A stretch of DNA of 8,714 nt from Rubrivivax sp. (lineage in GTDB: Bacteria > Pseudomonadota > Gammaproteobacteria > Burkholderiales > Burkholderiaceae_C): contig JAIXSD010000499.1 in NCBI GenBank assembly GCA_027484885.1, forward strand, positions 1 to 8,714, in the 5' to 3' direction. How positions within the stretch are numbered: the stretch's first letter is position 1; each line of letters begins with the position of its first letter. A program made the position numbers and the translations under genes. Under the pieces are notes generated by a model. It did no database searches. It was not told where the DNA came from and saw nothing but the letters and a program-made list of their open reading frames with translations. This document shows, one piece after another, positions 1 through 8,380 of the stretch.

Positions 1-27
1 CCCGCCCTCGTCGAAAACGACAGACGT

Positions 28-60
28 AAAAAAACCGCCGGGCCTTGCGGCCGGGCGGTT
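28..60 (-). terminator. Rho-independent terminator of the small lipoprotein gene
   Basis: Read on the minus strand, a GC-rich stem (arms 49-60 and 33-44, 12 nt each with one internal C-C mismatch, so 7+4 base pairs) closes a 4-nt GCAA loop. It is followed immediately by seven T residues (28-34). It begins 22 nt past the TAA stop of the lipoprotein gene, the usual place for an intrinsic terminator. On the plus strand only a poor T-run follows the stem, so it is probably one-directional. Nothing recognisable is seen in bases 1-27. Confidence 0.85.
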
Positions 61-82
61 CTTTCAAGTACTCGGAGACCGA

Positions 83-289
83 TTACTTGCTGGCAGCAGC
101 CGAAGCGGCGTCAGCAGCGGCAGGAGCCGAAGCGTCAGCAGCGGGAGCCGAAGCTTCCACAGCGGGAGCCGAAGCAGGAGCCGAAGCTTCCACAGCGGGA
201 GCGGCCACGGGAGCGGCTTCTTCCTTCTTGCCGCAAGCGGTCAGAGCAACAGCAGCCAGCACAGCAGCCAACAGGATCGACTTGTTCAT
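83..289 (-). CDS. Small Ala/Ser/Pro-rich lipoprotein (68 aa)
   Basis: Residues 1-19 form a classic lipoprotein signal peptide: MNKS, then a hydrophobic LLAAVLAAVA stretch, then the lipobox LTAC with Cys19 as the predicted lipidation site. The residue after Cys is Gly, not Asp, so outer-membrane sorting by the Lol system is expected. The mature part is only 50 residues. It starts GKKEE and is then low-complexity Ala/Ser/Pro/Val/Glu/Asp with two copies of APAVEASAPA, so no folded domain is likely. The ATG at 289 is chosen because GAGGA (295-299) lies 5 nt upstream; an in-frame TTG at 301 would overlap that ribosome-binding site. It has its own candidate promoter and a terminator, so it is probably monocistronic. 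Such short tails are common in Burkholderiales annotations, but the function is unknown. A periplasmic spacer or envelope-anchored tail is only a guess. Confidence 0.85.
   Translation of the reverse strand: MNKSILLAAVLAAVALTACGKKEEAAPVAAPAVEASAPASAPAVEASAPAADASAPAAADAASAAASK
144..202. repeat. 26-bp exact direct repeat inside the lipoprotein gene
   Basis: Bases 144-169 and 177-202 are identical over 26 bp, with a 33-bp offset (11 codons, in frame). Each copy encodes most of the APAVEASAPA unit on the minus strand. Identity at the nucleotide level, including synonymous positions, suggests a recent in-frame tandem duplication or slippage event rather than selection on the protein alone. Confidence 0.85.
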
Positions 290-303
290 ACTTGTCCTCA
301 AAA

Positions 304-351
304 TTCGTTAAACGAAGATGCAATTACCGGTAATTTTTTGAAGCCACTCAA
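304..351 (-). promoter_or_regulatory. Candidate sigma-70 promoter with two palindromes for the lipoprotein gene
   Basis: On the minus strand TTGAGT (346-351, 4/6 to the -35 consensus) is separated by 17 bp from GGTAAT (323-328, 4/6 to the -10 consensus). Transcription would start near 316, about 27 nt before the ATG. A perfect 14-bp palindrome, AATTACCGGTAATT (322-335), covers the -10 element. A second 13-nt palindrome, TTCGTT-A-AACGAA (304-316), covers the predicted start. Two symmetric sites in these positions look like repressor operators. The promoter elements are only moderate matches, so the exact start is uncertain. No known regulator is assigned. Confidence 0.5.
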
Positions 352-467
352 TGTCGCCTTCGCTTTTCAGCGCCGCGGCATCGGAAACTTCGGCATGACA
401 AGGCAAAGAAAACCTCGAGCGCTTTCCTCACCTAGCCCTTAATTATAGCCATTGCTTTTGGCATCTT

Positions 468-1004
468 TTACAGGCCCAAGGTGGTCGCTGCAAAGCTTTC
501 GTAAGAATGTTGTGCGATCGCGTCAAACCAATCCTTCCATCGCACAAATTCCGAGGCGTCAAAAGACACACTGCCGCGCCAGTTGCGCGTGCTCATCAAG
601 CGCAAGGTGATGTGGGTCGTGGGCGAACGGGCCCAGAACAAGGCCACCGGCCCGCCCGGCGCGATCGCCGTCATGGCCTCCGGCTCCAAGGCCCGCGCCT
701 GCAGTGCATGGCCATAACGCCCACGCCAAGCGACAAAACGGGGATGCGCACGTCGCAGCCCGTCGAACTGCGGCGCCAGCACATGCAAGCGGCGGCTGGC
801 CGGCGCGGCCCGAACCCAGTCGCTCAGCAGGTCCAGCAACCCAGCCTCTGACCAGGGCCAAACGCTGAAATCCGGATCGAAGGCGCCGAGCTCGGTGCAG
901 CCCTGCGCGCAGGCTTGTTCGATCGCGAGCCGCAAGGCCTGCTGGAACTCGGCCCGGCCGGTGAATTCACCGGCTTGCAGTTCGGGCTTGGGCGGCGTTG
1001 CCAA
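468..1004 (-). CDS. Conserved hypothetical protein (178 aa), coupled to roxA
   Basis: A soluble protein with no signal peptide or membrane segment. Visible features are an acidic/aromatic stretch (LGAFDPDFSVWPWSE, about residues 39-53), a central RRLHVLAPQFDGLRRAHPRF segment (about 71-90) and a C-terminal part rich in W, F and R (RNWRGSVSFDASEFVRWKDW). It loosely resembles the DUF7931-type domain found alone or after acetyltransferase domains in proteobacteria; that is a recollection, not a tested match. No catalytic motif was recognised. Start choice: the roxA TGA (1005-1007) directly abuts a TTG (1002-1004), and GGAGG (1010-1014) sits 5 nt upstream of it, so TTG is well supported and translation is probably coupled to roxA. 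The function is unknown. Confidence 0.8.
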   Translation of the reverse strand: MATPPKPELQAGEFTGRAEFQQALRLAIEQACAQGCTELGAFDPDFSVWPWSEAGLLDLLSDWVRAAPASRRLHVLAPQFDGLRRAHPRFVAWRGRYGHALQARALEPEAMTAIAPGGPVALFWARSPTTHITLRLMSTRNWRGSVSFDASEFVRWKDWFDAIAQHSYESFAATTLGL

Positions 1005-2150
1005 TCAAGCCTCCGCATGGTCACCTGCGTCCGCGACCCGCACCCAGCCATCTTCGGCCCACAGGTCCAGCAGTTCGCGCGCATCGGCCGAGAGCTGGCC
1101 CAGCTGCTTGGCGCTGAGCTCGCGCTGGTCGGCGAAGGCACGCATCAAGCGGGCATCGCGGCCACCGGCGCGGAAGGACTCGCCGTTAATGAAAACATGG
1201 GCCGCGTCGTACATCATGCGGCTGCGCCGGTCCAGGCGCGCGCCGGCGCCCGCGGGCAGCGGCTCGCCAGGCTCGAACCAGACGCGTGGCTTGGGCTCGG
1301 TCAGCGCCTCGCCCAGGGCACGCTCGAGAGCCAGGGGCTCGCGCAGCGCGCGCTCCACCGCGTCGCGGGAGAAATCCAGCAGCTGCTGCGGCACCAGGCC
1401 GGGCGCTTCGGTGGCCGGTTGCTTGGGGTCGGCATACATGCGGTTGGCATAACTCTTGGAGTCATCGTCCATCAGGCGCTGCAGCAGCTCGCGCGCCAGC
1501 TCGGCACGCCAGGGCGTGCGGAAGCCCACCGAGCAAGTCATGCACTCGCCGATGGCAATACCGTCATGTGCCCAGCCGGGCGGCAGGTAGAGCATGTCAC
1601 CGGCTTCCAGCACGAACTCTTCTTCCGGCTCGAAATCCGCCAGCAGCTTGACCGGCACGCCTTCACGCAGCGCGCCAGTGGTGGCCACGCCCTGGCGGCC
1701 GATGCGCCAGCGGCGCTGGCCGTGGACCTGGATCAGGAACACATCGTAGGAATCGAAGTGCGGGCCGACGCCGCCGCCATCGCTGGCGTAGGAAATCATC
1801 AAATCATCCAGGCGCGCCTCGGGCACAAAGCGGAACTGCGCCAGCAGCTCATGCGCGGCCTGCACATGCAGATCCAGGCCTTGGACCAGCAGGGTCCAGC
1901 CCGGCTTGCTGAAGGGCGGCAGCTTGGCCACCGGGCCTTGCTTGAGCGCCCACTTGCCATTGAACTGCGAAACCAGGCGCGACTCCACATCCTCGCTGGC
2001 AGCCAGAGCGGCCAGCTCGCTGCGCGAAGCCGGCGGGCGGATGCCAGGCAGCGCCTGGCGCACCAGCAGCGGCTTCTTCTGCCAGTGGCGGCGCATGAAT
2101 TGTTCGGGGCTGAGGCCGCCCAGCAGCGGGAGTTTGGCTTGGATGTTCAT
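1005..2150 (-). CDS. roxA: Ribosomal protein uL16 3-hydroxylase (JmjC/cupin oxygenase, YcfD/RoxA family)
   Basis: Iron- and 2-oxoglutarate-dependent oxygenase. The family hydroxylates an arginine of ribosomal protein uL16 (L16) in the cytosol, linking oxygen supply to ribosome function. The 381 residues match the length of E. coli YcfD (about 373) and follow its layout: an N-terminal HWQKKPLLV motif (22-30), VESRLVSQFNGKW (55-67), DDLMISYASDGGGVGPHFD (115-133), then QRRWRIG (145-151) and LYLPPGWAHDG (187-197). The metal ligands are His131, Asp133 and His195, all present. Arg146 aligns with the 2-oxoglutarate-binding arginine of YcfD. The C-terminal half is the helical dimerisation/winged-helix region. 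ATG 2150 is chosen because the match to YcfD begins just after it; the upstream open extension has no family similarity. No strong Shine-Dalgarno sequence is visible. The next gene starts directly at its stop codon. Confidence 0.92.
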   Translation of the reverse strand: MNIQAKLPLLGGLSPEQFMRRHWQKKPLLVRQALPGIRPPASRSELAALAASEDVESRLVSQFNGKWALKQGPVAKLPPFSKPGWTLLVQGLDLHVQAAHELLAQFRFVPEARLDDLMISYASDGGGVGPHFDSYDVFLIQVHGQRRWRIGRQGVATTGALREGVPVKLLADFEPEEEFVLEAGDMLYLPPGWAHDGIAIGECMTCSVGFRTPWRAELARELLQRLMDDDSKSYANRMYADPKQPATEAPGLVPQQLLDFSRDAVERALREPLALERALGEALTEPKPRVWFEPGEPLPAGAGARLDRRSRMMYDAAHVFINGESFRAGGRDARLMRAFADQRELSAKQLGQLSADARELLDLWAEDGWVRVADAGDHAEA

Positions 2151-2180
2151 GCCGGCATTGTCGCCTGTGGCCGCAACCCT

Positions 2181-2220
2181 CGCGTCCCGGAAACGGGACG
2201 CGGGACGCAGCCCTCGTCCC
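2181..2220. promoter_or_regulatory. Inverted repeat: candidate enhancer (UAS) for the sigma-54 regulator
   Basis: The arms CGCGTCCCG (2181-2189) and CGGGACGCG (2194-2202) are perfect 9-bp inverted repeats around GAAA. A third GGGAC (2202-2206) and a further GTCCC (2216-2220) form an adjacent, everted pair. The repeat centre is about 152 bp upstream of the transcription start predicted for the sigma-54 promoter, within the usual range for activator sites of NtrC-type proteins. No T-run follows on either strand, so it is not an intrinsic terminator. It also lies 31 nt upstream of the roxA ATG. That it is the binding site of the regulator at 6977-8380 is inference. Confidence 0.55.
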
Positions 2221-2317
2221 AATTTCGCCATGGTTGAACTTGGATCAAGACCGGGTGGCAGGCTGGCAAGCCCCATGAACAGGGACTTCTGGCTCCAAGC
2301 GAGATGGCCGCAACAGC

Positions 2318-2333
2318 TGGCACGGCTCCTGCA
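2318..2333 (+). promoter_or_regulatory. Sigma-54 (-24/-12) promoter of the transporter operon
   Basis: TGGCACG (2318-2324), four bases, then CTGCA (2329-2333) matches the established consensus TGGCACG-N4-TTGCW at 11 of 12 defined positions. The invariant GG (2319-2320) and GC (2331-2332) are spaced by exactly 10 bp. Transcription should begin about 12 bp after the GC, near 2344, immediately before the adaptor ATG at 2346. The same operon encodes a sigma-54 activator, so autoregulation is likely. No competing sigma-70 promoter was evident for the plus strand in this region. Confidence 0.8.
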
Positions 2334-2345
2334 ATCACTGGGTGC

Positions 2346-3629
2346 ATGGACTTGCAAAGAACCCTCACCCCCGCCCAGCGCTGGCGGCGCCGCGCCAGCC
2401 GGCCGGCATTTTTAAGTCTGGCCCTGCTGGTGCTGCTGAGCCTGGCCGGCGGCTTGCTGGCCTTGCGCCTGCGGGCGGCACCGATCGAGCTGACGGTCTC
2501 GGCCCGCGGCCTGCAGTTCGCCACGGTGGAGCGCGGGCCCATGGCCCTGGATGTGCGCGGCAGCGGCGTGCTGGTGTCCAGCGACCCGCGCTGGATCACG
2601 GCGCAGAGCGAAGCGCGGGTCGAACGCCTGCTCGCACCGGCCGGCAGCAGCTTGCGTCAGGGCGAGCTGCTGATGGTGCTGAGCAACCCCCAGCTGCAGC
2701 AGCGCGCCCAGGAAAGCCGCTGGCAGCTGGAGCAGGCCGAGGCCGAGCTCAAGGCCCTGCAAGCCAGCCTGGACAGCCAGGCCATGAGCGCCCAGGCGGC
2801 GGTGCAACGCGCCGAGTTCGGCGCCCGCAGCGCCGAGCTGCAATGGCAGGCCGATCAAGAGCTGCTCAAGGACGGCATGGTCTCCAAACTGGCCTTCCAG
2901 CGCAGCCGCTTCAGCGTCGAGCAGGCCGGCCAGACCCTGCAGCTGGAGCGCGAGCTGCTGCAGCAACACCGCACGGCCATGCGTGCCCAGCTCGACGCCA
3001 AGCGCGCGGCGCTGGCACGCCTTTACAAGGCCTGGCAACGCGATCTGGAGCTCGTCGAGGCCTTGCAAGTCCGCGCGCCCAGCGACGGCGTGGTGCAAGA
3101 GCTGACGCTGCAGGCCGGCCAGAGCGTGCTGGCCGGCGCCCTGCTGGCCAAGCTGGCCCGGGCCGATGCGCTGTACGCAGAAATTCAGGTGCAGGAGGCG
3201 CAAGCCCGCGACATCGCGGTGGGCCAGAGCGCCCAGATCGATCTGCGCAGCGGCGACCGCGCCGGCCTGCTGCGCGCCGTGGTCAGCCGTGTGGCGCCCA
3301 AGGTCAGCAACAGCCTGCTCAAGGTGGATTTGCGCCTGCTCGACCCCCTGCCCCGCGGCGCCCGCCCCGACCTCAGCATCGACGGCAGCATCGCCCTGAG
3401 CCGCCTCGCCGACGCCGTCCAGGTGCAGCGCCCGGTGTTCAGCCAGGCCATGGCCCAGGCCCAGGTCTACCGCCAGGTCAGCGAGGACCTGGTGGAGCGG
3501 GTCCATGTGCAGTACGGCCCGGCCTCGGTGGGCCGCATCGTCATCCAGAGCGGCCTGCAGGTGGGCGACCGCATCGTCGTCTCCGACACCAGCAGCTGGC
3601 GGCTGGCCGAGCGCGTCCGCCTGCGCTGA
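2346..3629 (+). CDS. Periplasmic adaptor (membrane fusion) subunit, MacA/HlyD type
   Basis: Inner-membrane-anchored adaptor that, by family, links an ABC permease to an outer-membrane channel. Of its 427 residues, 1-20 are basic and cytoplasmic, and 21-42 form one transmembrane anchor. There are two half lipoyl-like motifs (about 84-115 and 240-270). Between them lies a long Gln/Glu/Ala/Leu-rich alpha-helical hairpin of about 60 residues per arm (116-240), with its turn near DGMVSK (176-181). Beta-barrel and membrane-proximal domains follow, to the end. Of the Arg-Leu-Ser tip motif used by AcrA-like adaptors to contact TolC, Leu173 and Ser180 are present but the Arg position appears to be Ala169. 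ATG 2346 is chosen because it gives a normal anchor and lies just after the predicted sigma-54 start. It has no Shine-Dalgarno sequence. The open frame extending up to 2304 lies upstream of transcription. The ATPase gene follows after 59 bp. Confidence 0.9.
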   Translation: MDLQRTLTPAQRWRRRASRPAFLSLALLVLLSLAGGLLALRLRAAPIELTVSARGLQFATVERGPMALDVRGSGVLVSSDPRWITAQSEARVERLLAPAGSSLRQGELLMVLSNPQLQQRAQESRWQLEQAEAELKALQASLDSQAMSAQAAVQRAEFGARSAELQWQADQELLKDGMVSKLAFQRSRFSVEQAGQTLQLERELLQQHRTAMRAQLDAKRAALARLYKAWQRDLELVEALQVRAPSDGVVQELTLQAGQSVLAGALLAKLARADALYAEIQVQEAQARDIAVGQSAQIDLRSGDRAGLLRAVVSRVAPKVSNSLLKVDLRLLDPLPRGARPDLSIDGSIALSRLADAVQVQRPVFSQAMAQAQVYRQVSEDLVERVHVQYGPASVGRIVIQSGLQVGDRIVVSDTSSWRLAERVRLR

Positions 3630-3646
3630 AGCGCAGCCCATTTTTT
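3621..3646 (+). terminator. Terminator-like hairpin spanning the adaptor stop codon
   Basis: CTGCGC (3621-3626) and GCGCAG (3631-3636) form a perfect 6-bp stem around TGAA, so the adaptor's TGA stop lies in the loop. Four bases later comes a run of six T (3641-3646). The spacer between stem and T-run makes it weaker than a classical intrinsic terminator. If active, it would lower expression of the ATPase, permease and regulator genes relative to the adaptor, and a terminating ribosome would mask it. Confidence 0.4.
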
Positions 3647-3688
3647 GAGCCCTATATTCACCGCCACGAGGAAGAGAGGAAGCAGCCC

Positions 3689-4473
<785 letters not shown>

Positions 4474-4474
<1 letters not shown>

Positions 4475-6936
4475 TGCGTGACGACCTGCGCCACACCCTG
4501 CAAGCCCTGCTGCGCCACCCCGGCCATGCCCTGCTGAGCCTGCTGACCCTGAGTTGCGGCCTGGGCTTCGCCATCTACGCGGCCGCCGTCTACTTCAGCT
4601 TCACCGCCGGCGACCTGCCCTTTCCCGAACCCGAGCGCCTGGTTGCCGTCGAAGCCAGCCGCGACGGCGAACGCAGCCAGGCCAAGAGCGTGCACTACCT
4701 CGACCTGCTCGAGTACCAGCGCCAGACGCCCAGCCTGGAGGCCTTGCTGCCGATCCAGGTCGACGTCGTCACCCTGGGCGGCGAAAAGCACTACCCGGCC
4801 AGTTTCCAGGCCGCCTACGTGCCGGCCGCGATCTGGCCCTGGCTGGGCGCCGCCGCCAGCCCCCAGCAGGGCCGGGCCTTGCTGCCGAGCGACAGCGCGC
4901 CCGGCGCCGCGCCGGTGGCCGTGATCGGCGCCGAGCTGTGGCGGCGCTTTCTCGGTGCCGACCCGGCCATCGTCGGCAGCCGGCTCAAGATCAACGGGGT
5001 GGACACCGAGATCGTCGGCGTGCTGCCCGGCGCCCTGCGATTCCCCATGACGCAAGAGCTCTGGCTGCCCTTCCGGCCACCGGCCGGCCCGCTGACGCGC
5101 GGCGAGGGCTACTCTATGGGCACGCCCCAGCATGTGCTGGCCCTGGGCCGGCTGAAGGCCGGCGCCAGCCGCGATCAAGCCGCTGCCGAGCTGAGCGTGG
5201 CCGCCGAGCGCCTGGCTCAGCAGTTCCCGGCCAACAACCGCCGCGTTGGCGCCTTGGCCCTGCCCTATGCCGCTTGGGGCATGCCCGATGTCGACATGAT
5301 CTATCTGGGCCTGGCCGGCGCCGGCGCGCTGCTGCTGACCCTGGTCTGCATCAACACCGCCAATCTGCTGCTGGTGCGCGCCAACGAGCGGCGGCAGGAG
5401 CTGGCCGTGCGCGCCGCCCTGGGCGCGCCGCGCGGCCGCCTGGTGATGCAGATGCTGACCGAGACCTGGCTGCTCTGCCTGGCCGCCGCCGGCCTGGGCC
5501 TGTTCTTCAGCGCCTGGGCGATCGAAGCCACCCAGCAGGCCGTGGCCGCCACGGCCAATGGGCGCATGCCTTTCTGGATCCACTTCGCCATGCGCCCGCA
5601 GGCGGTGCTGGCGGGCCTGGGTCTGAGCCTGCTGACCGCACTGGCCACCGGCTTGCTGCCGGCCTGGCGCGCCTCGGCCGTGGACCTGAACGCCGTCTTG
5701 CGCGACGGCCGCGGCAGCCAGGGCCGGGCCAGCGGGCGCTTCGCCCGCGGCCTGGTCTGGGTGCAGATCGCCCTGTCCAGCCTGCTGCTGCTGGCCTCAG
5801 GCCTGCAGACCTATGTGGTACACCAGCGCCTGAGCAGTGGCACCGGGGCACGCATGGAGGGCGTACTGACCGCCCGCCTGGCGCCGCGCCAGGCCGAGTA
5901 CCAAGGCCCCAGCGAGCCCGCCCGTGCGGCACGCGAAGGCCTGTGGAACCGCCTGGAGGCCAGTTTGGGCGAAGCGGCTGCAAGCGCCGGCGCCCGCCTG
6001 GCCCTGTCCACCAGCCTGCCCGGCGGCGGCATGACCGAGACCGACGAGATCCTGCCCGAAGGCATGACGGTGCAGGAGAACCAGTACCCGCTGGGTGGCA
6101 ATTACCGCATCAATGCGGGCTTCTTTGAGGCCATGGAGGTGAAGCTGCTGGTCGGGCGCGAGTTCGGCCCGCAGGACCGCGCCGACAGCCTCAAGGTGGC
6201 GGTCATCAACCAGAACTTTGCCCAGCAACATTGGCCCGGCCAAAACCCGCTGGGCAAGCGCTTTGCCATCGTCGAAGGCGAGGCGCAAAAGCGCATCGGC
6301 CCCTGGATCACCGTGGTGGGCGTCACCCCGCATGTGCTGCAAGGCATCGGCCGCGAGCAAGCCCTGCGCGCCGCCAATTTCTACCTGCCCATCAGCCAGC
6401 ACGCGCCCAGCGATATGGGCATTGCCCTGGTCGGCGCGCCGGACAGCCCAAGCAGCCGAGAGCTGCTGGCCCGCGCCGTGGCCCAAGCCGACCCGGCTCT
6501 GGCCCTGGAGCAGGTCTACAGCGCGCAGGAGCGCCAGCGCATCGCCCATGGCGGCGAGGATGTGATGGCGGCCATGTACTTCTTTCTCGGCCTGCTGACT
6601 CTGGGCCTGGCCAGCAGCGGCATCTATGCGGTGACCAGCCGCGCCGTGCAGATGCGCAGCCAGGAAATCGGCGTGCGCCGCGCGGTGGGCGCCAGCGATG
6701 GGCAGTTGATGCGCATGCTGCTGGGCCAGGCCTTGCGCCTGCTGGCCCTGTCCCTGCCGCTGGGCCTGCTCGGCGGCGCCCTGGCCCTGGCAGACGAGCT
6801 GGGCAGCGGCCTGCCGCTGGGCTTGGGCGTCACGATCGTGGCCTTGCTGATCACGGGCCTGGTGCTGCTCTCGACCTGGCTGCCGGCACGGCGGGCCTTG
6901 CGCCAATCGCCCGCCGCCGCCCTGAACAGCCCATGA
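4474..6936 (+). CDS. ABC permease with duplicated FtsX/MacB core (8 TM, 820 aa)
   Basis: Inner-membrane permease of the MacB/FtsX superfamily. TM1 (about 18-42) is followed by a large periplasmic domain (43-274), then TM2 (275-298), TM3 (332-352), TM4 (377-398), TM5 (427-449), a second periplasmic domain (450-698), and TM6-8 (699-720, 754-774, 784-804). The two halves share the cytoplasmic coupling segment after the first core helix: ERRQELAVRAALGAPRGRL (from about 304) and RSQEIGVRRAVGASDGQL (from about 728). This shows an internal duplication, as in the long permeases called ADOP, so a single chain probably replaces the usual MacB homodimer. The second periplasmic domain contains the family motif VINQNFAQQHWPGQNPLGKR. 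ATG 4474 overlaps the ATPase stop (TGATG) and has GGAGG 7 nt upstream. The substrate is not deducible; a peptide, lipid or toxic amphiphile are the options known for relatives. Confidence 0.92.
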
Positions 6937-6976
6937 GCCTGGGCGAGAATGCCGCGGCCATGACTCCGCCGCACCG

Positions 6977-6980
<4 letters not shown>
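6933..6980 (+). CDS. Possible 15-codon coupling ORF between permease and regulator
   Basis: MSLGENAAAMTPPHR. Its ATG overlaps the permease stop as ATGA (6933-6936), and its TGA overlaps the regulator's ATG as ATGA (6977-6980), so it bridges the 40-bp gap exactly. It has no Shine-Dalgarno sequence of its own. It may allow ribosomes ending the permease to reinitiate and reach the regulator, whose ATG also lacks a clear Shine-Dalgarno sequence. It could be chance, because a short open gap in GC-rich DNA is not rare. The peptide itself is unlikely to have a function. Confidence 0.35.

Positions 6981-8376
<1,396 letters not shown>

Positions 8377-8380
<4 letters not shown>

Noticed and set aside
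45..311. 88-aa plus-strand open frame opposite the lipoprotein gene
   Set aside because: It is the antisense shadow of the repetitive lipoprotein gene, begins in the terminator stem and has no ribosome-binding site.
915..2237. 440-aa plus-strand open frame across roxA
   Set aside because: It is antisense to roxA, which has clear family motifs and metal ligands on the other strand. Long antisense frames are expected at this GC content.
2243..2248. TTGATC on the minus strand as the roxA -35 element
   Set aside because: At 17 bp the -10 position reads AAATTG, a very poor match. I could not support a roxA promoter from sequence alone.
2239..2255. ATCAA near 2244-2248 as an IHF site between enhancer and promoter
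   Set aside because: The TTR half of the IHF consensus is missing (GGG instead) and there is no adjoining A/T tract, so it does not support a bend site.
2168..2314. 10-bp direct repeat TGGCCGCAAC (2168-2177 and 2305-2314) as a regulatory or attachment site
   Set aside because: It is short, GC-rich and not symmetric to either promoter. Chance is a sufficient explanation, and there is no sign of an integrated element.
2304..2345. Adaptor start at the upstream ATG 2304
   Set aside because: It would place the sigma-54 promoter within the coding region and add 14 residues of no recognisable character. Its upstream AAGCGAG has no proper spacing to the ATG.
2151..2357. Extended roxA N-terminus (69 more residues)
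   Set aside because: Similarity to the YcfD family starts just after ATG 2150. The extension runs through the inverted repeat and the sigma-54 promoter region and looks like random open frame in GC-rich DNA.
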